A DNA stretch of 25,000 nt, from positions 170,001-195,000 of the forward strand of contig JACVTC010000185.1 of assembly GCA_016946835.1 (NCBI GenBank), given 5' to 3'. Position 1 is the stretch's first letter; each line of letters opens with the position of its first letter. Below, in pieces: positions 10,750 to 21,700 of the stretch. The notes below the pieces were generated by a model. That model saw only the letters and a list, made by a program, of their open reading frames with translations. It had not been told where the DNA came from and searched no databases. Position numbers and translations under genes: made by a program. Origin of the DNA: Neocallimastix lanati (nom. inval.) (lineage: Eukaryota > Neocallimastigomycota > Neocallimastigomycetes > Neocallimastigales > Neocallimastigaceae).

Positions 10750-12020
10750 ATGTCACCCCAAGTAATTGAATCAAATAATATTGAAAAAAATTTAAAAGTT
10801 CGCTGTGAAGTTCGTTGTAGAATACCAACAAAAGATAAAGGTGAATTTTATGTTCATCTATATACTAATAATTTAAATAATAAAAAACATATGGCCATTG
10901 TAGCAGGACCTTATATATATAGTAAAAGTTTAAATGAAGTAAGAGAAAATGATACTGATGAAAAGAGAATGATAAGAGGGGCTACTCTAAAACCAAATAT
11001 ATCTTCAACTTTAAAAGAAAAAAATAATAATAAAGGTAATAAATAAATAAGTAAAATAAGTAAATAAAAAAATTAAATATTGATATTTTGGAATTTATAA
11101 GAGAATAAAAATTAAAATTTATATAATATTTAATTATATTAAAATAATATTGTTTGTTATAATAATGGATTAATGTAATAATTATGATTAGATGTATTAA
11201 ATCTAAAGGAAATAAATGGAAATTTATATATAAATAATAATTTACCAAATATAGAACATAAAATTCCATTGGTTAGAATTCATTCTGAATGTTTTACTAG
11301 TGAAACCATCTTTTCTAGTCGTTGTGATTGCGCTGAACAATTAGATAGATCAATGAAACAAATTCAAGATTATGGAAATGGTGTTGTCGTTTATTTAAGA
11401 CAAGAAGGTCGTAATATTGGATTATTAAATAAAATGATGTAGGTTGATACATATATATTAGTATTATTAGTATTATTAAATGAATATTTAAAATTGTCCA
11501 TGTTATAATAAATATTAATTATATAATTATATTATTTATTTTAAATAAATTTTTTATGAAATAATAAAATAGGGCATATAATTTACAAGACCATGGTTAT
11601 GATACTGTTGAAGCAAATATTAAATTAAATCAACCGGTGGATGGCAGAAATTATACTATTGCTGCAAGAATATTGGAAGATTTACAAATTGATACTGTTC
11701 GTCTTTTAACCAACAATCCAGACAAAATTGAACAATTAACTTCTTTAGGTGTGAATGTAGTAGAAAGAATACCAATGATTCCTTCTATATGGGAAAATGT
11801 TAATAAGCATTCTGGAAATTGTACACATTATATATCTTCAGATTCAAACTCCAATTTCTCAAATGATACGGAAGATGATATAAATAATTTATTAGATGAT
11901 AAAAATGTTGAAGCAGATCATAGAAAATTAACAGAGCTTGAAAAATATTTACAAACAAAAGTAGAGTCTATGCGTCATGATATACCTCTTCCAGAATATC
12001 TTATTCATCATCATAATTAA
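10750..12020 (+). CDS. RIB1: GTP cyclohydrolase II, first step of riboflavin synthesis (three exons)
   Basis: It opens the GTP ring, releasing formate and pyrophosphate, to give the pyrimidine precursor of riboflavin. Exons are 10750-11035, 11192-11438 and 11573-12020; introns begin GTAATA and GTAGGT and end TTAG and ATAG. The joined frame gives 326 residues. The ATG at 10750 is chosen because a TTG two codons earlier is not a plausible fungal start. The zinc ligands are C129, C140 and C142 ([17 protein letters not shown]), followed by [41 protein letters not shown] and [10 protein letters not shown], all hallmark motifs; the Arg of DGRNY matches the catalytic Arg of bacterial RibA. There is no fused DHBP synthase, as usual in fungi. 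The tail [19 protein letters not shown] resembles fungal Rib1 C-termini, and an Asn/Asp/Ser-rich linker precedes it. The linker at residues 60-120 is long and Asn-rich. The exon 1/2 junction is the least certain part. Confidence 0.93.
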
Positions 12021-12642
12021 AAAAAAAAAGTCATTATTATCAATATAAAATATTTCATATATATATATATATAATTATTTATTGTATATATAATTTATAA
12101 TTTATAAAGCTATTTAAAATATTAATAATAAATTATACTATTACAAGTAGTTAAAAAAAAATTAACTTATAAATCAATTAAAAAAATCAAGATAAATTTA
12201 ATTTTTTTTTTTAAAAAAAACAAAAAAAAAAAAAAAAAAGGAACAATTAAAAAAAAAAATAAATAATAATACTAATTATAATAAAAATAAAATAATATAA
12301 TAATAATAATTTATTTTTGTATCAATAAAAAATAATAATAATAAAAATTAAATAAAATAAAATAAATTATAAATCATAAAAACAATAATTGTTTATGATA
12401 ATTTTTTTTTTTTTAAATAGTACTAATAAATATATTTAGAATATAAATGTATCATTGATAATTATTAAAATTTTTATTTCGTATGTATTTATTTTATTCA
12501 TTGTTTTATTAATTATTATTATTTTTTTTATTATTCCAAAAAACATAATATAAGAATTATCCAATTTTTCAATATCTTATAAATTTATTTTCGAAGAAAA
12601 TTAAATAAAATAAATTATATAAAATATTTACTGTTGAACTGA
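12021..12642. other. A+T-rich 3' flank of RIB1
   Basis: Homopolymer A/T and short AAT runs only. Nothing coding is seen. The stop codon is followed at once by A-rich sequence, so the polyadenylation signal is not distinct. Confidence 0.6.
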
Positions 12643-13011
12643 TCGTTTGAAAAATGGAGTAAATCTAACTGTATTATTAAGGATCTTACTAAATCAATTC
12701 CCAAAATGCTTTATTATTATTATTCCTGGACTAAAGAATCTAGAACACTGTACAAAAAAATCAAAAAATATAAATGTGTGAAATATGACGATATTATAAA
12801 GCATTACTGGATATAAGTTTCCAAATTTCAAGGTATTAAAGGTCAAAACTACGAAAGTAACAAGTTCTCAAGTAGTAAACTTATACTATTCTTAGCTAAA
12901 AATATCCCCAATTCAACTTAGGGTTTTCATGGATTATTTATTTACGGCAGTGATTATAAACACAATACTACTATTGTTATTAGAATGGGTAGAGTTTCAG
13001 AAGATTCTTAG

Positions 13012-13047
<36 letters not shown>
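12643..13047 (+). mobile_element. Dead fragment of the same LINE family, with its own poly(A)
   Basis: Bases 12643-13016 align with about 21979-22345 of the intact LINE (ORF residues roughly 1061-1183), by eye some 85-90% identical; both contain CTGGACTAAAGAATCTAGAA and GTATTAAAGGTCAAAACTAC. The reading frame is broken by stops (for example GGATATAAG for GGAAATCAG) and a 6-base ATT-type insertion. The copy is cut at both ends relative to the full element: it starts in the RT-distal part of the ORF and stops just before the zinc-finger cysteines, then runs into 31 A (13017-13047). It cannot be functional. Confidence 0.9.
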
Positions 13048-13051
<4 letters not shown>

Positions 13052-13151
13052 CATCATATAAAATATTTTATATATTATATATATAGTAAATATTAAAATA
13101 TTTATTTATTTATTTATTTTTGAAAAAAATAAATTAATATAAATTTTAATA

Positions 13152-13402
13152 TTTTTTTTTTTTTTTTTTTTTTTACTTCCAGTGTACACCCTTAAAGGTA
13201 TTGGATTGTTGAAGTTTTTATAATACATCTGTATGCTTTCGCATAAGCAAATATTCTCCTTGTTGGGCGACCTTGTTGACTGTTTATCATTGACGCTCTG
13301 ACACACATATTATTGCTAAGAATTATCTAGTATACTTTTTATTGGAGTGCCTCTCCAGTTCCTAACTTCTCTTTGAAGAGAGGCCAATATAACCTAACCT
13401 AA
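13152..13402 (-). mobile_element. Retroelement tail in reverse orientation, poly(A) at its end
   Basis: Read on the minus strand, an island clearly richer in G+C than its flanks ends in 23 A (poly(T) at 13152-13174). It begins near 13402 with TTAGGTTAGGTTATATTGG. It contains a strong stem: TATTGG+CCTCTC pairs with GAGAGG+CCAATA around a 4-base bulge (plus-strand 13340-13389), and a 5-bp stem closed by a GAAA tetraloop (13232-13245). A short open frame in it reads MCQSVNDKQSTRSPNKEN. Shared words with the intact LINE's 3' region (CTCTTCAAAG against CTTTTCAAAG; AGAGCGTC in both; SVND...NKEN against SVDV...NEN) suggest a related LINE 3' end. A SINE with a LINE-like tail is equally possible. No pol III A/B boxes were recognised. 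Confidence 0.55.
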
Positions 13403-13950
13403 TTAATTTAATCAATTTAGTTATTAATTTTATTTTATTTTATTACTATTTTTTTTTTTAAAAAAAATATTTATTTTTATTTACCTTTTTTATTCAGTTA
13501 TTTTATGTAAAATGTATATCATAATTTAAAATTTCATTTAAAAATAATAATTATTTAATTATTTATTTTATTTATTTAAAAAAAAAAAGTATAAAAGATT
13601 TCTGTAAATAAAATTGGGTAAAAAAAAATTATTTATAAACAAAAAAAATTACATAAATATAATTTTTGTTTATTTAATATTTAAACATACATATATATTA
13701 ATTCATTAAGGAATATTTAATAATTTTAAATATTAAGTACTAAGTAACATATTACTAAATAACAAATACTAATTAATAAGTTATATTTAATAACTATAAA
13801 TAACATTTAATAATATATAAGATAATCTTTTTATTAAATAATATTTTTAAAAAAAATTTATTAGATAATATCAACAAAGGATTTGAAATATTTCCCATAA
13901 CTGTCAAGGGATTTGTCAAATAAAAGTTAATAGTAAATATATATATCTTA

Positions 13951-13989
<39 letters not shown>

Positions 13990-14716
13990 TCCTATTTTGT
14001 ATTATTACAATATAATAATCTCATAAATTTGTATATCTATAAAAAAAATATTTATAATTATTATATTAAAAAATATAATAATTAAAATGTTCCAAAAAGG
14101 GACAAATTTCCCTTTTTTTTTTTTTTTTTTTTTTTTCTTTTATTCAATAATATATAAACATATATCTATTATAATAATATTATTAATACATAACAACATA
14201 AATTTAAAAGTTTACAATAAAATACTAATGTGTATATCAATCTATTTATATTTTTTATATATTCATTATTATAATTGCATACTTTTTTTTTTTTTATTTT
14301 ATTTAAAATATTTTGATTTTTTTTTTTTTTCTTTATTATTATAAAATTTTCCAACAATATAAATTTTATGGAGAATTATTAAATATTCTAACTATAATGA
14401 ATAATATTATTTTTTGCATAAATTTAATAAAAATAAAATAATAGAATTGAATTATTAGAAAACTATAATTTATATTTTTTTAAAAAAAAGAAAAAAAAAA
14501 AAAAACTTTAAAACAATTTCATTGGTAATTTAAAATTTTAAAATATTCCATAAACATCCACAAATGTGGCTTGTGTTCACAAACTTTCTATTGATTTACG
14601 TTTTTTTAATAATAAAAAATTTATGATACATTAACAGAATTTAAAATAATGCATTTAAATTCAAAAATTTCAAGCCATAAAAACATGAAACATTTTTTTC
14701 CAATCGTTTTTTAATA

Positions 14717-14756
<40 letters not shown>

Positions 14757-15454
14757 TAAAATAAATATTGACTAACAGTTTTAAATTTTTTTTTTTTTTT
14801 TTATCACACTTCACAAACAGTTAAAAATAAAAAATAATTAATTAATTTTTTTTTTTTTAGAAAAAAAATAATATTACCAATTTAATAAAAGTAATATAGA
14901 AATAAATAATAAATATTAAAGAATATATTTATTGTTTAATTTGTATAAAGTTGAGAATGTAACTTGTAATTAGAAAAGGAAATTTAAAATAATAATTATT
15001 AAGAAATTTAAATTATACTAAAATTTGTAAAATTAAAAATTTTATTTAAAATAGTTAAAAACTTAGAAATGCACTTTATCAATAGAAGAAATAATAGAGA
15101 AAGATTAAGTCAGTTACATAAAGTTTAATAAAAATAAAAATCAAATAAAAAAAGCTTTAGTTTTAATATTTAATATAATGAAAGCATTGTTTAAAAATTA
15201 TACCAAAAAATAATAATATAGATTTGGAATTAAATAAGATTAGTAATAGTAATGGAAAATTTTATAACTCTTATGTGATATTTTAGTTTAATATATATAA
15301 TATATATAAATATTTGATTTTAATCATATTAATTTACCGAAACATTTATTTTTATTTATATTATGGATAAAACACAATAAAAAAAATGAAATATATAGTT
15401 AACAATATTAAATTTTTAAAATTTATATATTTATTATTATATATTTTATAGAAA
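13403..15454. other. A+T-rich spacer between retroelement debris and the PRPP synthetase gene
   Basis: The 2 kb are mostly homopolymer runs (T runs at 13957-13984 and near 14722-14750, among others). Open frames such as 14087-14344 are read-through of poly(T) and are not genes. Two short coding-like patches, at 13861-13929 on the minus strand and about 15020-15285 on the plus strand, are described under findings. The promoter of the downstream gene must lie at the right end; TTTTATAG directly before AAAATG at 15451 may be the acceptor of a 5'UTR intron. Confidence 0.6.
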
Positions 15455-16863
15455 ATGAGAAAGACTAAAGTTTTTAGTGGTTCCTCTCACCCAGAATTAG
15501 CTTCTGTATGTATAACATTCTATAATTTTTTTTTTAATATAATATATAAAAAAAAGATAAAATAATAATAATAATAAATATAAAATAAAATATATATAAA
15601 ACTTATATATTTGTACTAAATTTATTTTATATTATGAAAAAAAATTTTTTTTTAAAAAAATATTAATAGTTAATTATTGATAAACTTGGTGTTGGTGCTG
15701 CTCCAGCTACCGTTAAAAGATTAGCTAACAGAGAAACTTTTATTGAAATTGGTACTTCTGTTCGTGATCAAGATGTTTTCATTATTCAATCTGGTTCTTC
15801 TACTATTAATGATCACATTATGGAACTTATGATTATGATTAACGCTTGTAAAACTTCCTCTGCTTCCAGAGTTACTGCCGTGTAAATTTCAATATATTAG
15901 ATATATTAAATATTTAAAATTAATTGTAGTTATGTTTTATATATATATGTTAATATATTTTTTTTTATAAAAATATAATAATAATTAAATATTATTTTAG
16001 TATTCCATATTTCCCATATGGTAAGCAATCTAAGCAAAAGAAAACCAGAGGTGCTATCACTGCTAAATGTAATTATAAAAAATATAGATATATTTAATTA
16101 TTATTAGTATTAGTATTATATTTTTTTTTATGTTTTTTTCTTTAAAGAAAATATTTTTTGAAATAAAAATTTAATAATTGTTAATTTATATAATTTTTTT
16201 AACTATTTTATTATATATATTAAAATAGTAATTGCTAACATGTTAGCTACTGCTGGTGTTGATCATATTATTACTATGGATCTTCATTCCTCTGTTATTC
16301 AAGGTTTCTTCGATAGACCAGTTGATAATTTACTTGCCGAACCTTCAATTGCTAAATACATTAAAGAACACGTCCCAGATTACACTGAAGGTGTTATTGT
16401 AGCAAAGAATGCTGGTGGTGCTAAGCGTGTTACTTCCTTAGCTGATCGTTTAAAGATTGGTTTTGCTATGATTCAAAAGGAACATCAAATTACTACTGGA
16501 GAATCTTCTGAAGAGAATACAGTTGTTGGTGATGTTAAGGGAAAGGTTTGTTTCATAGTTGATGATCTTATTGATGGCCCAAGCTCTTTCTTGAAGGCAG
16601 CTGATGTTTTAGCTGAACGTGAAGCTAAACGTATCTACATTATTGCTACTCATGGTATCCTTTCTAATGATTCTTTAGATGTCATTGAACAATCACCAGC
16701 TGTCCATAAAATTATTGTTACCAATACTTATCCAATTACTCAAGAAAAGAAAGCCAAATCAACTAAGCTTGAAATTATTGATATTAGTGGTGTTTTAGTT
16801 GAAGCTATTCGTAGAACTCACAATGGTGAATCTATCTCTTACCTTTTCGATAATGCTATATAA
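15455..16863 (+). CDS. Ribose-phosphate pyrophosphokinase family subunit, Prs1/Prs5/PRPSAP-like (four exons)
   Basis: The family makes PRPP from ribose 5-phosphate and ATP for nucleotide, His and Trp synthesis. Exons are 15455-15505, 15670-15881, 16001-16068 and 16229-16863; donors are GTATGT, GTAAAT and GTAATT, acceptors all end in AG, and 321 residues result. Family motifs are clear: VFSGSSHPELA, SRVTAVIPYFPYGKQSK, the catalytic-type His at 130 (MDLHSSVIQGFFDRPVDNL), GGAKRVTS and the C-terminal AIRRTHNGESISYLF. The substrate loops are unusual. The PRPP loop reads VDDLIDGPSS (221-230) instead of the usual DD(I/M)xDTxGT, N171 stands where catalytic enzymes have Asp before AGGAKR, and YGKQSK replaces YARQDK. 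As I recall the families, these features point to fungal Prs1/Prs5 and animal PRPSAP, which assemble with catalytic subunits. A weakly active enzyme remains possible. AATAAA lies just after the stop (16868-16873). Confidence 0.93.
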
Positions 16864-17510
16864 AGAAAATAAATATCTTAGTTTTAATAATATTAAATTC
16901 AACAAAGTTAAAAAAAAAAAAATATGTTTTTACGTTATCTTTTTATTTTTTTTTTCTTCATAACATTATAGTTAAATATTAATATGTTTTTAAAGAAAAA
17001 AAAAAAAAAAAAGAAAGCAAAAAAAAGAGGTAAAATATAAGACAAAAATGCAATAATATCTTTTGTTTTTACTATATATTTTATCATAGTAATAATAATA
17101 AAAAAATCAATAACATAAAAAATAAAAAATAGTTTATGTATAGAAAATTGTTAGTATTATTTATAAAAAAAAAAAAAAAAATTCATTTAATTTATCTTCT
17201 TAAAAAAAAAAATATTAAATATTTAAATTATATTTAATATTATTTATTTATTTATTTATTTTTAATAAAAAATTATATCAAAATTTAAATTAAAAAAATA
17301 TTATGATAGAAATAATAATAATAATAATAGTAATAGTAATAATAAAACAAAAAGTAATTATTAATTAATGATTAATTAATGATATAGATTCAATCATTAT
17401 TAAATTCATATAAATTGATCAACAATTTTTATAATAATAATTCATAAATGGAAAAATCATTAATAATTATAATAATAATAAAAATGAACATTAAATAAAA
17501 TCAATTATTC

Positions 17511-17550
<40 letters not shown>

Positions 17551-18189
17551 TAATAAATCAAAAGAAAAAAAAATAAATAAAAAAATAATAAATAAATAGA
17601 TTATATTTTAAGGTATGATTTATAATATATTTATGGAATGTTAATTTTTTTTTTTTTTTTTTTTTTGTAATTTTATTATTTTATAATTTTATTAATTATC
17701 ATGAATATAATTTAAAACTTATAAATATATATATATATCTTAAATTTTTATATACTAAGTTATAATATATATATTAAATGTTGATATATATCATCTAAGG
17801 ATGAATATTTATAAGATTATGCTTCATGAATTTATATATTTTTTCATTTAATGAAAATTAGTATATTAAAAGAAATTTTATATCAAAAGTAACAATTTAA
17901 TTTTTTTTTTATAATAAAAATTTATTATACTAAATTTATGTAATTTTTAAGAAAATTAACTATTCTCCTGTTTCCAATTTAGAGATTCCAAATATTAATT
18001 TTTCGTTATATATTTATATATATTTATATACATGATTCTATATTAATTCAAATATTTACTTATATTTACAACACATCCTCATTTAAAATAGATAATAATG
18101 ATATAATTAAATATGATATAGTAACTCCTAAATATAAGAAACCTTATTCTTTAAAAGTTCATATTATATAATTTATTAATATATATATA
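16864..18189. other. A+T-rich spacer between the PRPP synthetase gene and the LINE
   Basis: This holds homopolymers and an (AAT)n tract at 17511-17550. Shortly before the LINE an open frame without ATG runs to a stop at 18169-18171; it is described under findings. Nothing else is supported. Confidence 0.6.
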
Positions 18190-18202
18190 TATTAAAATAA
18201 CG
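18189..18202 (+). repeat. Target-site duplication, left copy
   Basis: ATATTAAAATAACG stands immediately before the first base of the LINE and recurs as the first non-A bases after its poly(A). The first A is ambiguous, so the duplication is 13 or 14 bp. The ACG end makes a chance A/T match unlikely. Confidence 0.92.
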
Positions 18203-18241
18203 CCCCAATGATGGAACCTAAGCTGTATGGTTTCTGAGGGG
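18203..18241 (+). promoter_or_regulatory. Predicted stem-loop at the extreme 5' end of the LINE RNA
   Basis: CCCC (18203-18206) pairs with GGGG (18238-18241), and inside it GGAACC (18213-18218) pairs with GGTTTC (18229-18234, one G-U) around a 10-base loop. Eight of the ten closing pairs are G-C or C-G in an otherwise A/T-rich leader. The position exactly at the insertion boundary suggests that it matters for the transcript end or template jump. Fold and function are inferred. Confidence 0.6.
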
Positions 18242-18798
18242 ATTCAGCAATTAGTATAATAATAAAATCTTAATTATTTTTCAATCTTATATGCAATTTC
18301 AATCTTTTTATATAAAACATAACTGTAGCTTTTTAAATCAATTATTCAATCAAAAGAATTTTTTACACTATACTACTAACAATATTGTTTTTGTTTTTTT
18401 CTTATATTTTTTAAATTTTTTCTATATTTTTTCTATACTTTTTATATATATATATATACTTTTTTATCGTTATATATGTTATTTTATATCTCTATATTAA
18501 TTTTTTACTTTAGGTTTTTTTAATTTTCATATCCTTTTACAATATTTTAACATATAAAAAAAAAAAAAAATAAATTAAATTTACTATTTTACATTATTTT
18601 ATTGAATAAATAATTTTTCCACTAACATTGTTTTTTAAATATATCTTAGGAAATACAATTCATGTGAAACTATTAACTCTTATATTCAGTAAACTTAAAT
18701 GTTAAATATTTTATATATAATTCTTTGGTATTCAATCCTTATAATCAATTCATTTTAAATAGAAATTAAGTCAGTTCTTTTCTCAACTAACTCTAAAC

Positions 18799-21700
18799 AT
18801 GGATGCTTCTAGTTCTGTTAACACTACTCCCTTCCATCGTGGTTTCTACTGCTTCGGAAATCATATGAATAATTATAGCCTTATTTTCATTCATGACCTT
18901 AATTCTTGGTCCCCTAGAAAACTAATGGCACAAGTTATTAGTAAGATCCCTTACTACAATGAAATTATTCCATATGTTAAAAAACTTTTTTCTCCAAGGT
19001 ATGGCTCATACTTCATTATTAGGGTTAATAAATACAAAAATGATCTCATCTTTTTCTATGTTTTAAATTTCTTAAGAGATGAAATTCCTGAAACAGCTAA
19101 AATTACCTGGTCCTTGTGTAATAAACTGAATCAAATGAACAAGTCGAGGAAATCTAAAAACATTGATGTTGAACTTAATCCTATGGCAAAAGATTTTTTC
19201 TCTAGCCATCTAAATTCAAATTCTTCTTTCTTTAATCTCTGTGTTAGTTGGAATATTAACGGTTGGAATACTGAAAAGCGAGATAGTATTTTGTATCTCA
19301 ACTCTACTTTTAAACCTATATGTATCTGTCTACAAGAAACTGGAAAAAGTAAATATCTACCAAAAGATGTTTCATCACCTTTAATTCCATATTACAACTC
19401 AGTTTTCCTTAAAGCTAATCCTAAAACCCCTGGTATGAGAGGACTCTTTATTGGTGTTCATTCTTCGTGCTCTTTCTTCCAAGAACCGTTTTTATACAAA
19501 TATATCATTTCAGTTAATATTACTTCTTTTTGGAATCAAAAATGTACTATTGGTAATATCTACTTCCCTCAAAGCAAATGGAAGGAAGCAAGACTAGTTG
19601 CTTTTGATGAACTCTCTCAATGGTTACGTTTTCACAATAGAAAAAATGTTCCGGCTGTCCTAGTTGGTGACTTTAACATGTCATTAAAGAAGATCAAAAC
19701 ATACATTTCAAATAATTTTCCTAATTGGTATATTGCTCCTTTATATGGTAATCAATTTACATATGCTAAAGGTACTAGATCATCTTGCATTGATCATGTC
19801 ATCTATAATGAGGCTTTGGCATCCCATATTAATAAAACCTCGGTTTGTACTTCGTTTTATGGTATTTCTGATCATAAACCTATTTTACTTTCATGCAACA
19901 AAGTTCTCTCCGATGGTTTTATAAGGCCTACTAAAGTTTCTAAATGGTCAACTCATATTTGTAAAACAAAAAATTCAGATATTTTATCACATAATTATTT
20001 TTCAATCCTAGAAAATGACCTTGATTCTCATTACAATTCGCTTACGGCTGATGAAATGGTAGAAAAATTTATCAATACAGCAAATAATATCGGGAAAGAT
20101 ATTAAGGCTTTTATTCCAACAAATTTAAAGGGCTCTGCTTTTCATTGTCCTTATTACATTAAAAAACTATCTCATGAAAAACATATTGCATTTCGGAATA
20201 TTAAGCCTTACTTTAATTGTGAAAATGTTGATAATTACCTTGAACAATTTAATAAATATGAAAAACTTTGCAAATTAATCAAGAAAACTAAGAGTAAATT
20301 TCGTTCTGCTAGATTTAAGGCTAATATAGTAAAAATAGGTAATTATTTTTTGAATAAAGATTTCAAAAATGGTTGGAGATGTTTAAAAAAAATGGCTAAA
20401 CCATCATATTCATCTACCTCCCTTACTTGCATTAAATCTAAGTTTGGTCAAGATATTATCTCTCCTTCAAAGCAATTAGATAGATGGGCTGAATATTATA
20501 AAGATCTTGCTTCGGATCCCTCAGGTCACAGCCTTAATCGTAATTACTGGAATCATGCTTTAAGGAATATTAGTCTTAGATCCACTACCTGGAATATAAA
20601 TGGTCCTATTACGATTGAAGATATTAAAAAAACTATTTCATCGATGAAAAATAACAAAGCACCCGGCCCCGATGGTATTCCGATTGAATTCTACAAAGCT
20701 CTTTTTTGTAACGAAGAATTACTAGAATCACATCCTGCTGCTGGAAAGTGTCTAAAATTGATATTTAATAAAATATGGAATGGGTCATTTCCTAAAAAAT
20801 GGAACTCAGCTTCTATTGTATCAATTCCTAAGAAGGGTGACCTATCAGATTGTAGTAATTATCGAGGTATTTCTCTCATTAACGTTGGACTAAAAATCAT
20901 TTCAAAAATTATAACAGATAGAATATCTATTTACGCACTCTCACACAATTTCATTAGACCTGAACAATTTGGATTTCGCAACCGCGAAGAATGCATTAGT
21001 TTATTCATTTCCGTTAGAGAAATTTGTCAAAGAAGAAAATTCCAAGGAAAATTCACATATTTAGCTTTTTTAGATCTTAAAAAAGCTTATGATTCAGTTC
21101 CTATTTTTAACATTCTTACTAAATTATATCACTATGGAGTACGCGGTAAATGTTTTGATTTTCTTTGTAATTTATATACTTCATCTAAAGCACGTGCTCG
21201 ATTTGCTTCAATGTTATCAAATGAATTTCCTATTAAAAGAGGTGTTCGTCAAGGTTGTCCTTTATCTCCAATCTTATTCAATTTATTCATCAATGATATA
21301 CTAAATGACTGTGAAAAGTATGGTGTTAATGTTGGAAGAAAAAAGTGTTGTGGTGGACTCTTTGCTGATGATGTTGTTCTCATTGCTCCAAGTGCAAAAA
21401 ATTTAGAAAAATTATTAAAAAAGGTACATAAATGGGCTAATTTAAATGAAATGACTTTTGGTATTGAAAAGTGTGCAACTATGGTTATAAAACCAATGAA
21501 CTTCCAACCTCCTCCAAACTATAGTGATCCAACCTTCTATTTAGGAAAGAATGATATTCCTAAAGTTTCTAGTTATGTCTATCTTGGTATTCCTTTTTCA
21601 GATGATCTCCTACTAGAACACATTATATCTCACATGCATTTTAAAGTTAGAAAATCCCTTCTTTCATTTACACGTTTCTTTTCAAATAAACTTATTCCTA

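Noticed and set aside
10982-11269. 95-codon minus-strand ORF over RIB1 exon 1 and intron 1
   Set aside because: It overlaps a real gene and consists of Tyr/Phe/Leu/Ile runs.
12617-13068. Target-site duplication ATATAAAATATTT around the dead LINE fragment
   Set aside because: The two copies are 14 and 8 bases away from the fragment ends, and a 13-base pure A/T match is expected by chance in such sequence.
13390-13402. Telomere-like TTAGG repeats on the minus strand
   Set aside because: Only two and a half units are present, inside a longer element end; no array.
14087-14357. Overlapping ORFs on both strands, 85 and 62 codons
   Set aside because: Both are translations of poly(T)/poly(A) and flanking A/T DNA with no protein-like composition.
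18203-18260. HDV-like or hammerhead ribozyme at the LINE 5' end
   Set aside because: The stem-loop is real on paper, but neither the HDV double pseudoknot nor the CUGAUGA...GAAA hammerhead core could be found.
18291-18500. 69-codon ORF in the LINE 5'UTR, possible ORF1
   Set aside because: Its product is almost only Phe, Tyr, Ile and Leu from A/T-rich sequence and lacks any RNA-binding or zinc motif.
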